From Canna indica (lineage: Eukaryota > Streptophyta > Magnoliopsida > Zingiberales > Cannaceae), in the NCBI GenBank assembly GCA_034359265.1, contig CP136898.1, forward strand, positions 37,781,501 to 37,845,500: 64,000 bases of DNA. The letters are read 5' to 3'. Every line of letters begins with the position of its first letter. The first letter of the stretch is position 1. A model generated the notes under the pieces. That model had not been told where the DNA came from, did no database searches, and was given only the letters and a program-made list of their open reading frames with translations. Positions 1 to 11,900 of this stretch are shown here, piece after piece. The position numbers and the translations under genes are program-made.

Positions 1-290
1 TTGCTCGACGTCCCGACTTGATGCGACTCTCGGTGATAATTCCATAGAAAATATCTTGGTGTGAATCCTTTTATATACAGATGCATTGTGACAGTTTCTC
101 GGTCCAAAAATTTTATGTTCGAACATTTCTAGCACGGTTATCGGATTTTATCACCACTAACGAATTTTTCATTCGAGTGGGCAAAATTTAAGAAGTAAGT
201 AATGCCTACTCGAAATTCGTCCGATATAGCTCCACGATGAATTCGTCGGTACATCCAACTTTGATCGCCCAACATGTTCTGTCAAAAAGT
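1..290 (-). pseudogene. TNP2 transposase N-terminus (transposase-associated domain), broken
   Basis: In pieces across two frames the minus strand encodes residues like SWMYRRIHRGA, YFLNFAHSN, CSN..FLDRETVTMHLY and KGFTPRYF. These match the transposase-associated domain that opens plant CACTA TNP2 proteins; the better-preserved copy is at 59.7 kb. The domain carries a Cys-rich patch (CP.C..C in better copies) thought to bind DNA. Stops and frameshifts interrupt it here, so it cannot be functional as read. The rest of the protein lies left of the window. Confidence 0.7.
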
Positions 291-342
291 TTGCAATATC
301 TTTAGGTAATGTCGGTACACCCAACTTCGATTCGGGATTCAT

Positions 343-526
343 GTTATTCATATTGCACTTAGTATTTCTTTTAGTCATTAACTTCATTCTAAATTTTGGC
401 AGCATCTCCCTATAGTTCTCCGAATACGGATATCATCTGGGCGCGTATTGGAGAACAAGAGAGATACAAGCCAAAATTTAAAAATGAACAATGACTAAAA
501 AAAAAACTAAGTGCAATATAAATAAC
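343..526. repeat. Long inverted-repeat hairpin in CACTA leader
   Basis: The left arm begins GTTATTCATATTGCACTTAG and the right arm ends CTAAGTGCAATATAAATAAC. The arms, about 90 bp each, pair through the whole interval with a centre near ATCATCTGGGCGC. The hairpin lies about 90 bp upstream of the TNP2 start region on the minus strand. Copies occur at the equivalent place at 37492-37677, 50836-51021 and 59422-59608. Confidence 0.85.
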
Positions 527-714
527 TATGCTATCAAATTATCCAATTAGGGACAATTCAAGGGTTGTACGTCGAATAAAAGATCATTAACTTTGCTTAC
601 ACGAACATACAACCGCCGAATGGATCTAAGGTTTTGCAAAATTAAAACTTGACTCGTCGATCGTACGTGAAACGTATCAACTCGTATTGATTTTTTTCTA
701 AATTTATGGATGCC

Positions 715-957
715 GGTGCGAGTCCATAGTGGACGATTCCACGCGAGTCCAAAGTGGACGATTCAAGCATGAGTCCATCCATTATGGACGATTCCGGCAT
801 GAGTCCATCCATTGTGGACGATTCCAGCGCGAGTCCACCATGGACGATTTGACCGTGAGTCCAAAATGGACGATTTGGCCGTGAGTCCAAAATGGACGAT
901 TTGGCCGTGAGTCCACAGTGGATAATTTCGGCGCAAGTCCTCAGTGGACGATTCCAA
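715..957. repeat. 26-bp minisatellite of the CACTA leader
   Basis: About nine tandem copies of a unit like GAGTCCAAAGTGGACGATT plus a variable CG-rich tail, period about 26 bp. Because 26 is not a multiple of 3, the array is open in several frames and gives spurious ORFs. The same array appears, in its own orientation, in the other copies of the family at 21.35, 37.87, 51.2 and 59.0 kb. Confidence 0.85.
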
Positions 958-1215
958 TAATACTAATTAATTAATATTAAACTAATTTCATTAATTAACC
1001 AAAAAATAATTAAACCCTAATCATTAACCATTAATTAATATTAACCAAACTAATTACCTAATTAACAATTAATTTCTAATAATTACCAATAAAAAATTAA
1101 AAAAAATGATTTAATTAAACCCTAATCTAATTGTGATTACCCTAATCACAATTTGATTAAGGGTTAATTAAACCCTAATCAAGTAATTGATTAGGGTTTA
1201 ATTAACCCTAATCAA
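958..1215. other. AT-rich leader segment with telo-box-like motifs
   Basis: AT-rich DNA with repeated AAACCCTAATC and GATTAGGGTTT motifs in both orientations, partly palindromic (GATTAGGGTTTAATTAACCC). AAACCCTAA is the plant telo-box, a known promoter element, but these are scattered motifs and not telomeric arrays. A similar segment is at 51350-51570 and a shorter one at 57010-57070. Confidence 0.6.
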
Positions 1216-2023
1216 TCAAGCACCAACAGTAGCCGGCATCACTGTCGGCTACTGTCTCCATTGGGGCCGATGGTAAACGGCCCCAAATCATGGTGCCGGC
1301 ATTTAGACGCCGGCGCGAAGAGGGCCGGGTTGTCACTGGCGTGAAGAGGGCGACAGTATTAAACATGCGAGAGAGGAGGAGGAGATGCATACCGGAAGGG
1401 AGAGGGTTCATGGCGGTGACGGACGGCGGCGGCAATAGGCGACAACGGCGAGCAGAGAAGAAAGAGGTAGGGTCGGGCGTGATCACAAATAAAAAGGATT
1501 TTCACCGATGGCTTGAAAGTCGTCGGAACACCATGGATTTATAATTTTATTATCACCGACGGCTCTCATAGTCGTCGGTGAAGAGTGATTTAATATTCAT
1601 GGGCTATGTTCATGGCATTAATTAATAAGCGATGGCCGCTTCCGGCCGTGGCTAATGACTTATTCATATCACCGATGGCAGCATCCAACCATGGCTAATA
1701 ACTTATTTTATTTCGTACCCCGTGCGCGCCATCAACTATGAGCGATGGCTATATTCAGGTGTATGCGAGCCGCAGCTGATTTGGTTATTCACATCACCAA
1801 TGGCTCTAGCTCCCCTACGAAGCTGTGGCCAATAACTTATTTTATTTCGCGCCCCTTGCGCGCCATGAACTATGAGCGACAGCTCTATTTGGCCGTATGC
1901 GAGCCGCGGCTGATTTGGTTACATCAGCCACGACCTCTTTGGCCGACGCAAAGCCGTGAATTATTCTGACGGCCTCGTGGCCGTCGGTCATCCCCGTGGC
2001 TGATGTGGTATATCCTAGTAGTG

Positions 2024-2543
2024 ATATCCAATTTTGCATTCTAGAACTAAACTATTCCTGCTTGCGTGCGACAGCTTTCGTCTGACTCTGGGTACCAACC
2101 ATTGCGGGGAAGGTAATATTTACTCGGCCCTATGGTGCGAGCCAAATGTTCATGCCTGAAGTTGGAGCGATGAGGTGCAGTAGGGGGGGCTTGCAAAAGA
2201 CACTCCAACACTCAAGTCAAGATATGATCGATGTGGAGATAATAGAAATTGGAATGTACGGTACATGGAGTGTGTCGTGTTTGCATTATGGAGGATGAGA
2301 GAGGATTGACGATAGTGTGGCCCAGTAATCTCGTAGGATGTTGCTCGGAAAGGGTCGAGGTTGATCCCGAAGATGTCAGGCTCGTTATGACGAATCCCTT
2401 GTAATTAACGAGGACACAGATGTCCCTATATGACCGGGTAGAGCCCTCAGACTAAGCCATCTGACTTGAATTGAGTTTGGTTTATGAGTGTGGGTGTGTC
2501 TGGACTTAATCCGGTCAGGCTCAAAAGTACTAGTCCAGACCAT
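2024..2543 (-). mobile_element. Tat-type Ty3/gypsy 5' LTR, PBS and start of internal region
   Basis: The LTR runs on the minus strand from about 2543 to 2147 and matches the LTR family seen at 18.7, 29.6, 45.0 and 54.1 kb (shared start like TGGACTAGTACTTTTGAGC). Next to it, at about 2126-2146, is TTTGGCTCGCACCATAGGGCC-like sequence. It aligns with the presumed primer-binding site after the LTR at 30.08 kb. Beyond it the first internal codons (ATGGTTGGTACC) are reached, then the element is broken by the CACTA insertion at 2023. Confidence 0.7.
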
Positions 2544-3128
2544 AAATATAGTAATGTTTGGCATAAATTTCTTAGGGATAATGTTTTAAAGAAAAATATT
2601 TCTATTAATTTCGTGCATATGGATAAGCAACTAAGAATACTTTTACTAAGCCTTTGAATGAATAAACTTTTACAAATCTAATAATGCAATAGTTTGTTCA
2701 CTCTCATATGCTTGAATTATCTCTCAAGAAATGATTCCACTGTGTCATCTTTACTTGTGTATGCCTTATATTGGGGCGTTGTAATTTATTGGTTGAAATA
2801 TTGGTTAGATTTCAATTAATACGGAGGATTATGGTTTCGATGACTTTGTGTTGTATTCATGAAACTATACCTTATATAAGTTATAAAGATTTCATGACTA
2901 TACTTTGCTTGAATTGGTTGAAATCTTGTATATGCGTTCTTGTTATACTTATATCTTAACATCATTTGTATTGATATTGATAGGGGGACAAAGTAATTTA
3001 TATAAGTTATAAAGGTTTCATAAATGCTTATGGAGAGTCTAAATTAGATATTTATATTGATAGGGAAGCAATCCCCACTAATATTGCTTTAGTGGTTTAA
3101 CTTATTGGAGTGGTTTTAATGAAATATT
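2544..3128 (+). pseudogene. Ty1/copia remnant, RNase H C-terminal end
   Basis: Around 2576-2700, in two frames, the plus strand reads DNVLKKNISINFVHMDKQL and then TFTKPLNE..F. This matches the C-terminal end of copia RT-RNase H (family pattern: VHT.DQLAD.FTKPL). One frameshift and stops are visible. The remaining AT-rich sequence to 3128 has no coding signal and may be 3' non-coding copia DNA. The fragment is trapped between two head-to-head Tat LTRs. Confidence 0.6.
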
Positions 3129-3370
3129 TGTGGACTAGACTAGCTTCTTGGGTCTGGCCGGGTCAGGTCCGGATGCGCCCACACTCATGAACCAAACTCA
3201 GATCACGCCAATCATGACTTAGTCCGGCGGCTTTACCCGGCCAAACAAGGATATCGATATCCTTCATTAATTACCAAGGATTCGACAATAATGAGCTCAC
3301 CATCTTCGGGATAAACTTCGACTCGTTCAAGGCATATCCCCGTGACATTCTGGGAGACATCATCGCCCAA
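3129..3370 (+). mobile_element. Tat-type LTR, 5' part only
   Basis: It starts TGTGGACTAGACTAGCTTC and continues in parallel with the LTR at 18703-19130 (shared ACATC..CGTGA.AT and TCATCGCC stretches). The match stops at about 3370, where a minus-strand copia LTR begins. It is in opposite orientation to the LTR at 2147-2543. Confidence 0.65.
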
Positions 3371-5960
3371 AACTATTAGATGAATGTCCACACTAGAAGG
3401 GGGGTTGAATAGTGTGTAGGTACTTTTACGTTTAATTGAATTATTTTTTTATTTTGATCAACTCAACTACCCGATTCAAGTTTCTTTATCCTTAGTGTGA
3501 CTAGATGCAATTACAATTAAATCAAGCACAAGTAAGAATCAAACAGAGCAATCAAGATAGCAATGCAAACAAAAAATATATAGTGGTTTAGCCAAACCCA
3601 CCTACTCCACTACCTTGGCTCGACAGTAAGGATTTCTAACCTTAACACTTTATAGATTGATAGTTTTTCTAAGAATCCAATGAGGACTTATCCCTCAAAC
3701 CTAGAGGTGGGTCTCAACACCTATTCTCTAGCAAAAGTAACAATCTACAAGACACCAAGGTGTTTACACACACACCTTGCAAGCTACCCTGAAAATCGAT
3801 ATAAAACAATAGGAAAACAATATTAATGGAGCTTAAATGTAAAACAAACTTGATGAAGCTCCAACGCGTCTCCTCCGAGCACTTCAAGGCTTCGAGTATG
3901 GATTTCTCGGTGAAGGTCAAGCCTGATGAAGTAATGAGAGATTATGGCTCAAGGTTTAACTCTCTTAGGTTAAAAGACTCTTAGGATGGACTCAATAAAG
4001 TTCATGAGAGGTGGGGAGGCTGTTATAGGACTCTTATTTATAAGCTAAGAGGAGGAGGCCAAAAGAGCCATTTGCAATGGGCAAAAAATTGCCCGTTGGT
4101 GCCGCCCGATCGGTGGTCAGCTAATGGCTGGTCAACCGGCGGAGCGACTAGCCACCGACCGAAGGCCACAAACAGGTTTGACATGAGACATATTACAAAC
4201 AGGTTGGCTTAACGCCTTAGAAGAATTTCATAATCATTTCAAAGTTCTAGACCTAACTTCCGACTCGATCGACTCCGAAGTCGTCGATACTTGAATCTCG
4301 CAATTTTTCTGTGACTTTCGAAGAACTTTGCGCGTGAATCGATCGCCCAATCTGATATCAAACACTTGATAAACTCATTAGAATAAGTTTGTTATTATCA
4401 AAATCAAGATGGTGACCAAGGTTGAAAACCTTAGGTCAACAATCTCCCCCTTTTTGATGATGACAAACTTCTCAATAAATGCATTAAGGAATGTATCAAC
4501 GAGCATAGCATTTTATCAAGTGAGTGTATAATGCTCCCCCTATCAACATCCATATCTAGAATAAACTCCCTCTAACTATATGCATGTCTATGTCTAAATT
4601 CTCCCCCTTTTGACATCAATCAAAAATAGCCTAAGTTAACCTTTTCTAGGCTCCCTTTAAGTTACCCAATGACAAGTATTAACCATACATATTTTGAAGA
4701 ATACTTTGGAATAATAAGCACAAAGATATCACAAGTGTCAAGATATGCCGATAGGATTATACACAATCGATAAAGACTAAGTTTTTAATTTTTGATAAAG
4801 ATGAACCCAAAATCATATAAAATTGAATTCTCAATGAAACTTTTTGAAACTTATTCAGCGGAAACTAGATTTTTCAAGCAAAGTGCAGAAATACGAATTT
4901 TCCAAAAATTTATTTTCTGCATTTTTCAATAAATTGCTGAAATTTCTAGATTTTTGCTTTATCGAAAGATACTCACTTTTCACAATAATTTGTAATTTTG
5001 ATCAAACTTGTATATGACTAAGATATGATCATTCTAATCATGTATACAAAAGTTTGAATTACTAAAAAGAGTGCCAAATATTACTTAAATGACTTGGCAC
5101 AATTTTGATCAAGAATCAACATGATATATCAAGAAATTGTCAAAAACTCATTTTCCTAAATACTCATGAATATTCACATAAACACACCTAAGTAATTCAT
5201 CATGAGCAAGGTGTAAGAGTTCTTACATGCTTTATAAGGTATCGTACTACATGGTACAAAGATGAAACTAATACCTCATAGAATTTTCAAGTGTTTAGCA
5301 TGTATTCTTGAAATCTCTAAAACATTTGCCTCCTAATCAATGCTCAACTTGCAAGTAATTGAATCACAGATAGCACCATAAACATTTTCTTACTTAGCAA
5401 GTTCATAAACTAGATAGGAAAGGAAAGTCAAGTTCATTTCTCAAAAGTCAAGTTTTGCTATCTAGTGGAGATTCATTTTTCAAAATACAATCAAAAATGA
5501 AATCAAAATGAATTAAGGAGATCTCAAGAAGTGCAACATTTTAAAATCAAGACCTCAAACCCTTCCTAAGGTTGAAAATCAAAACGGCCACAATTAGCCA
5601 ATGTTTCAAAATCAAAGGTTGCATAGACCCATTATAGGTCATAAATGGCCTGCAAGGAGACCAAAAATAAAATGAAAAATTAAAATCCAAACTTGATACC
5701 ACAAAGATGTTAATCAAAGGTAAAAGACAATGAGAATCAAATATCAAGTAAATACTAAATAAAGCACATTCACAAATCATCAAACTCCAATAATAATAAT
5801 GTATGCAAGAATAGAGTTAGGAGTTGATACCTATCACATTAGTTACGAAGTTGCAACCAAGTTAATTCCTCTTTCTTTCCTTCCCAAGCAACTTCAAACC
5901 ATCAATGTGACTTCATATAAGTGAGGTGTCTCCAACTACATTTGAGCATTAGAACTATGG
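3371..5960 (-). mobile_element. SIRE-like Ty1/copia: 3' LTR and 3' internal region
   Basis: Read on the minus strand, a purine tract (AAAAAGGGGGAGAT) at about 4442-4456 precedes an LTR starting TTGTTGACC.AAGGTTTTC, which runs from 4441 down to about 3378. The LTR holds a CACTATA block near 3580 and ends in a CACTATTCAACCCCCCTTCTAG-like sequence, as in SIRE/Maximus copia elements. 4457-5960 is the 3' internal region: AT-rich, no intact ORF, with blocks shared with 57.06-57.42 kb (for example around 5550-5690). No pol domain is left. The Tekay element is inserted at 5960. Confidence 0.65.
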
Positions 5961-8713
5961 TGTAATATTCTAGATATTTTTATTTATTTTTATGTTTGTG
6001 TTTGTCAGCCTAGCGGGCTAGTCCAAGGTCGAGCCAAGTCGACTCATGGTCCGGTGCGAGCTTGCGACCTCAGGTAAGTAGGAATATGAACTATATAATT
6101 TCTTACTGGCGTAGATGAATTTATTTAATTAGGTTGTTGCATTTGTTTGAATTATTAAATTATGTCGTATGATGGTAGATGCATGTGTTTAGCATGGGGT
6201 TAGATTAAGCTAAGGTGGGTTAGCAGGTTTGGATTCGGATTGAGGCGGATACAGGTTAAAGGAGGTTAGGATTGAAGAGGTGGGAAGGGATTATAAAATC
6301 CCCCCCTTAGGGCTTGCAGCTCCCTATTAGAGCCGCACAAACCGTGAGAGGAGAGAGGAGCCAAGCCGAGCCAGCCGCCCCTCCCTTCCTCTCTCTTGCA
6401 GCCGCCGAGTAGAGCCAAGCCGAGGAGCCAGCCTTCCTTCCTTTCTCTCTCTCCCTTCCTCTTCCTTAGAAGCCAAACCATTGGCTTGGTGGAGGTGTCG
6501 CACCCTTCTTCCCCTCTTCTTGGAGACGTCGGCTGAGGTTGAGCCACCGCCCCCCCTTCTTTCTTTGTCTTGGAGCCGAGTGCTTGAAGGCCAGATTCGG
6601 AGGCTGCCACTTGGAAGTCTTTCTCTACTTCTTTTCCTAATCTAGATGAGTGGTTTTACCGCCTCCTTTCTCGGGTTTTCTCGTGCACTTGAGCCGATTT
6701 GGGCATAGTATTGTTTTTGTGGTTTTTCCGTCGATTCATGGGTTTTGATTGCCGAGTCTTGTGTTATCTTGTGGGAGGGAATCCGAGGTCTCCCCCTTTG
6801 TGGCTTAGCAGTCCTAGGAATACCCTAGGGGTGCTCGGCCAAGGTGGAAGAATAGGAGTCCTCTAGGTGTTTGATAAAATGCCTAAGAGAGGTTTTCTTG
6901 TGATTTCTTTAGAGCTATGCCATGGATTTCTTGTCAATTTAGATTTCTACATGTTAATGCATGCTTGGTAATTAATCTGTGATTTTTTATTAGTAATCGT
7001 GTTTTACAAAGATTGGGTTTAATCTTGATGCCATGTGTGATCTTGATGTGGGTTCTTGATCATGGAGTTGGATTCTTGATTTAAGATGATGAATGTTCTT
7101 GTTAGCCTTGTTTAATAAATATGAATATTGTGAAAGGATCTAATTTCTGTGAATTTTGGATTTATTTCCATAATATGTTGAAAGTTAAACATTGCTGGAA
7201 TTTCATGCCGAGATGATGAATCTGTGCTACTTTTCAATTCTCTGTGGTGATGTGTTTAGTTTTCTGAATATAGTCGTGTAACCTATCATTTTTACCAGAA
7301 AATATAGTTTGGAAACATATGACATAGTCTGGAAACCAGATTCAGGTTAGATACACCAGTTTGGGGCTCAATAGTAAACTGAGAATAAAATCCTAAAATA
7401 AAATGCTAATTTTGGTGATGATAAATTTTAATTACATAATTAATAAAATGCAAGGAGTAGCATAATCTATTGTGAACCAATAAATAAATGCTATGCATGA
7501 AATAAAACATCACGGGATTATGACATTACGGGTATTGGAGTTGGGATCGAGCATTGGGCATTATGGAGTTTTCCCAACAGAGACATCCCTAAGATACTGT
7601 AGGAGACACTTGACTTAGGTTATGTTGTGCCATACCTTATTGAATGGCGGAGACACTCGGTTAGGAGCCGGATTGCGGGTTAGGCCCGGAAGGTTGGATG
7701 GGCAAATCTCGATTGTTCCTGCGATTCTTGTGGAACAAGTTTGGACGGGCAAATCCCGATTGTTCCCAAGATTCTATATTTAAAGGAATAAGTTCGGATG
7801 GACGAATCTCGATTATTCATATGTTATCTTTTTGGAACAAGTTCGGATGGACAAATCCCGATTGTTCCTGTGTGGCATCGTGGAATAAGTTCGGACAGAC
7901 AAATCCCGATTATTCCTGTGATATCTTAAAGGGGCAAGTTCAAACGGGCGAATCCTGATTGTTCCTTCACGTCTCGTGGAGCCAGTTCAAACGGGCCAAT
8001 CCCGATTGCTCTCGAGTTTCTTTATATTAGGATAAGTTCGGATGGGCCAATCTCAATTATCTTAGTATGTGTTGTTGCCTTGGGGCATGGTAGGCTTAGG
8101 CCTATTGTTCTTCACCATTTAGGTGTGGGATGCCTTTGGGCATGTGGTGGCTAGATGGCCAGATAGCTAGTCACACCCTCGTGACTTTATTCTTGTTTGA
8201 GGCAAGTGTTTACTTTATGCTTTATCATTGTGATTGGTTTCTCGTAGGGGTTGGTAGAACCGCTCACTGAGTTCTTTGAACTCACCCGTTGTCGTTTGTT
8301 TTTGTTTTGCAGAGCTTGACCGGTGAGGTGGGCTGGTGCACTTGGCGCTACTGGAGGGTAGAGGAGCCACATTGATCTCATAGCAATCCTAGTTTGGGGT
8401 CGTAGTCGAGTTTTTGGTAGTTAGTCATGCACTTGTGTTTTAGTATTTTGGAGTTGTAGTCCCTTGGGGACATTCATGTCTTTATGTTAGATTTCATTTG
8501 TAAATGAACAGTTGAACTTGATTTATTATTTCCGCACTTTATTATTTTGCTAAACTTACTTATAATAAATTCTGGTTTGGTTTTCCATTTGAAATAAAAC
8601 TCATTATTTCTTTCCGCTATGTTTTATTGTTGAGTTGGCATGTGCATGGGTTAGGCTGCGGGGTATAGGCACGTATACCCTGACTGTCACGTGACCCTGA
8701 GTTGGGCGTGACA
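5961..8713 (+). mobile_element. Tekay-like chromovirus 5' LTR (LTR1)
   Basis: A 2753-bp LTR starting TGTAATATTCTAGATATTTTT and ending GGGCGTGACA. The tRNA-iMet-type PBS (TGGTATCAGAGC) follows at 8717. It is partnered by LTR2 at 13675. Such long LTRs are typical of the Tekay/Del lineage. It contains a tandem-repeat block at 7695-8060. A TC-rich segment at about 6290-6610 is absent from LTR2. Minus-strand reading frames there are not credible genes. Confidence 0.9.
7695..8060. repeat. Tandem repeats of about 45-48 bp inside LTR1
   Basis: Seven to eight imperfect copies of a unit with the core AAGTTCGGATGGGCAAATCC and CGATTGTTCC. The same block is present in LTR2 at about 14705-15110, with small copy differences. 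Confidence 0.8.
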
Positions 8714-8716
8714 ATG

Positions 8717-8734
8717 TGGTATCAGAGCATGTGG
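8717..8734 (+). other. Primer-binding site, initiator tRNA-Met type
   Basis: TGGTATCAGAGCATG lies 3 bp after the LTR end. TGGTATCAGAGC is the usual plant PBS complementary to the 3' end of tRNA-iMet. Confidence 0.85.
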
Positions 8735-8924
8735 TTCGATTTGACTATGACCTAGGGTTGTTTTCGTGCAGGGCATTGCTAGCGTGTCGGTATACGGTAG
8801 GGTTATGTTATGAGATCAATGGGCTAAGTCTACACCTCAGCGCGACTTGTGGTTAAGTTTGCAAAATGTTAGGGTGAATTAAAATGTCTAATTATGATAT
8901 ATATTTTCTGGTGATTCTAGATTG

Positions 8925-11900
8925 ATGGAGACCTTTGATGTCGTAAGGAGCGGTAGTGATAGCAACTCCACTGAGCGCCAAGGACGAGGTCGAGGCCGGG
9001 GCCGGGGTCGTGGGAGACCACTGCAGGCTCGAGAGGATGTGGGACGGGATCCCATGGTTGTACAAGTACAGGCCCGAGCGGCTGAGCTAACTGGAGCGCT
9101 CCGTAGGGAGCAAGAACTGAGGCAGCAGCCATTGCAGGTGCCTGCAGTACCCGTAGCACCAGAGGTGGTCCAGCTAGTGGCACCTATGGTCAGAGCCCCT
9201 AGAGCACCTTCATATGTAGATTTTTGTTGCATTCAGGCCGCTGGAGTATAGAGGGACAGATCAGTGGGCAGAGGCCACTAGCTTCCTAGGAGATTGTTAC
9301 GAGCTGTGTAGGGCTTGGTTGTTCGTCTGAGACGACCGCTCGACTGATCGAGTTATAGTTGCGAGGACCAGCCAAGGATTGGCTTCACACCTAGAGGGAC
9401 CGCAAAGCACAGATGCACCACCCATTACCTGGGAGGAGTTTAGAGCTTCTGTGGTGGAGAAGTACCTGCCGCTGAGCGTCCAGGATAGGCAGGCGAAGAA
9501 ATTCAAGCTACTGCACCAGACCGGCAGTATGTCAGTGATGGACTATGAGATGGAGTTCACTCGGTTCTTGAAGTACCATCCCACCTTGATCGCCACAGAG
9601 ACCACCAGGGTCAAGAGGTTTGTCGAGGGGCTTAGGCCGCAGATTGCCAGACTTATCCATTACATAGATGACACTTCCTTTGCTCGGGTGGTAGATGAGG
9701 TGCCCCGGAAGGAGGCACTAGTACCGACAGACAGTCATGATGGTCCCTAGAAGAAAAAAATTTGGCCCCATCACTCAGGGGGTCTGCCAACTCACTATGA
9801 GGGTACTCTCTGGACAGCAGATCCATCGTAGGGCAGAGGTCATAACAATTTTAGAGGCTACATGGGTTCAGGACCAGGGGCATCATCTGGAGGACCGCAG
9901 TGGAGACCTGGGCCACAGCCGTGTAACCGATGTCACTGGAAGCACTAGGGAGCTTGTTGGGGACGTTTAGATGTATGTTTCACTTGTGGGCGGACTGGGC
10001 ATTACAGAAAGGATTGTCCTGGTAAGGGCAGTCAGCAGCCTGATCAGACCAGGGGAAAGGCACCGATGTTAGTGGATTCCGTAGCTCAAAGGGGTCAGAC
10101 TAGCTTAGGGAGGAGGCCAGTGAGCTGGTGGTTCAGAGAGGACCGCTGCACGGGTGTTTGCTATGAACCAAGAAGGCGCTGAGGTGTCCAGGTAGTAGTG
10201 TCAGGTAACCTTGTTGTTGGTTCTACTATTGCTTATGTGTTGTTTGATCCGGGTGCTATGCACTCTTTTGTATCTGCATTGTTTGCTACTAAGTTGTGAG
10301 GGAAACCCTCTATTCTTGATTCACCTCTTGTGGTGTCTTTGCCTACGGGCGATTCTGTACTAGCAAAGATAGTCTTTCGGGACTGTGAGGTGGTCATTTA
10401 TTGGCACGTGTTGACGGCCGAATTGACACTCCTACTGATGTTGGAACTTGATGTGATTTTGGGCATGGACTGGTTGGCAGACCATTTCGCCTCAGTGGAT
10501 TGCGAGGCTAAGATTGTGATCTTCAGTAAGCCTGGATTGCCCCAGTTTACATTCCAGGGTGAGGGAAGGGGAGATTCGTTGATGGTAATTTCAGCTCTCA
10601 AGGCTCGAAAGCTACTTCTAGGCGGTTGCCAATTCTTCTTGGCCTTTGTATCAGTGGCAGAGGGAGGTGGAGGTGCGGCTAGGGACATCGAGGGGACGCC
10701 CGTGGTATTCGGGTTCTCCGATGTATTTCCGGTGGAGTTGCCAGGATTGCCTCCAGAGAGGGAGATTGAGTTTTGCATTGATTTGCAGCCTGGTTTGAAA
10801 CCGATCTCCATTTCTCCATATCGGATGGCACCAGCTGAGTTGAGGGAGTTGAAGTCCTAGTTGCAATAGCTGCTTGAGTTGGGCTTCATTCGCCCAAGTG
10901 TTTCGCCTTGGCGTGCTCCAGTGCTCTTTGTGAAAAAGAAGGACGGATCCATGCGGATGTGCATTGATTATCGACAACTTAACAAGGTAATGGTGAAGAA
11001 TCGGTACTCGCTGCCCTGCAAGATTGATGATTTGTTTTGATCAACTTCAGGGAGCTCAGTGGTTTTCCAAGATTGATCTGCGATCAGAGTACCATCAGTT
11101 GAGGATCCGAGACAGTGACATCCCTAACACTGCTTTCAGGTCAAGGTATGGGCACTATGAGTTCCTGATTATGTCATTCGGGCTGACTAATGCACCTGCA
11201 GTATATATGGACCTGATGAACTGAGTGTTCAGGGAATACTTGGATAAGTTTTTGATAGTGTTTATTGATGACATCTTGATTTATTCCAGGAGCAGGGAGG
11301 AGCATGCTGAGCATTTGACGGTAGTTCTGGGAGACTCTCAAGGAGCACAAGCTATATGCAAAATTCTCCAAGTGCGAGTTCTAGCTGAAGAGTGTAGGGT
11401 TCCTTGGCCATGTAGTGTCCAGGGAAGGGGTAAAGGTAGACCCTGCGAAGATCGAGGCAGTTTAGAATTGGAAGAGGTCGACTAATGTCATAGAGATTCG
11501 CAGTTTCCTGGGGTTGGCAGGTTATTATAGAAAATTTGTGGAGAATTTCTCTAGGATTGCAGCGCCATTGACTCGCCTGACTCAGAAGAAGGTCAAATTC
11601 GATTGGGACAGTAAGTGCGAGGAGAGGTTTTAGAAGCTCAAGGACCGCTTGACGTCAGCACCAGTTCTAGCAGTACCCTCGAGCTCGAAAGGGTTTGTTG
11701 TTTATTGTGATGCCTCCCGAGTCGGCTTGGGTTTTGTGTTGATGCAGAATGGCAAGGTGATAGCTTATGCCTTCCGTCAATTGAAGATTTATGAGAAGAA
11801 TTACCTGACTCATGATCTTGAGCTGGAAGCAGTGGTGTTCGCATTGAAGCTATGGCGTCACTACCTTTATGGCGAGGCTTGCGAGATATATACTGATCAT

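Larger units (their letters stand above)
1..2023 (-). mobile_element. CACTA (En/Spm) transposon, 5' part, cut by window edge
   Basis: The element reads on the minus strand. Its 5' terminus, CACTACTAGGATATACC on the minus strand, ends at 2023. Going inward there are about 450 bp of subterminal repeats built on CCGACGGC/GCCGTCGG-type units, a GC-rich leader, an AT-rich stretch with AAACCCTAA motifs, a 26-bp minisatellite, a long hairpin and the start of a TNP2 transposase. The same order is found in the copies at 35.7-39.0 and 45.5-52.4 kb, so this is one family. The 3' half lies outside the window, so its target-site duplication cannot be checked. The element interrupts the start of a minus-strand Tat-type retrotransposon. 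Confidence 0.85.

Noticed and set aside
958..1215. Interstitial telomere array
   Set aside because: The ACCCTAA motifs are scattered and spaced by AATTA-type DNA, not tandem 7-mers, and recur at the same place in transposon copies.
6266..6610. 114-codon minus-strand frame in LTR1
   Set aside because: It lies in a TC-rich LTR segment that is deleted from LTR2; no domain or conservation.
8888..9232. Minus-strand Pro/Arg-rich and Ser/Thr-rich frames
   Set aside because: They are the complement of the RG-rich gag start, which has domain support on the plus strand.
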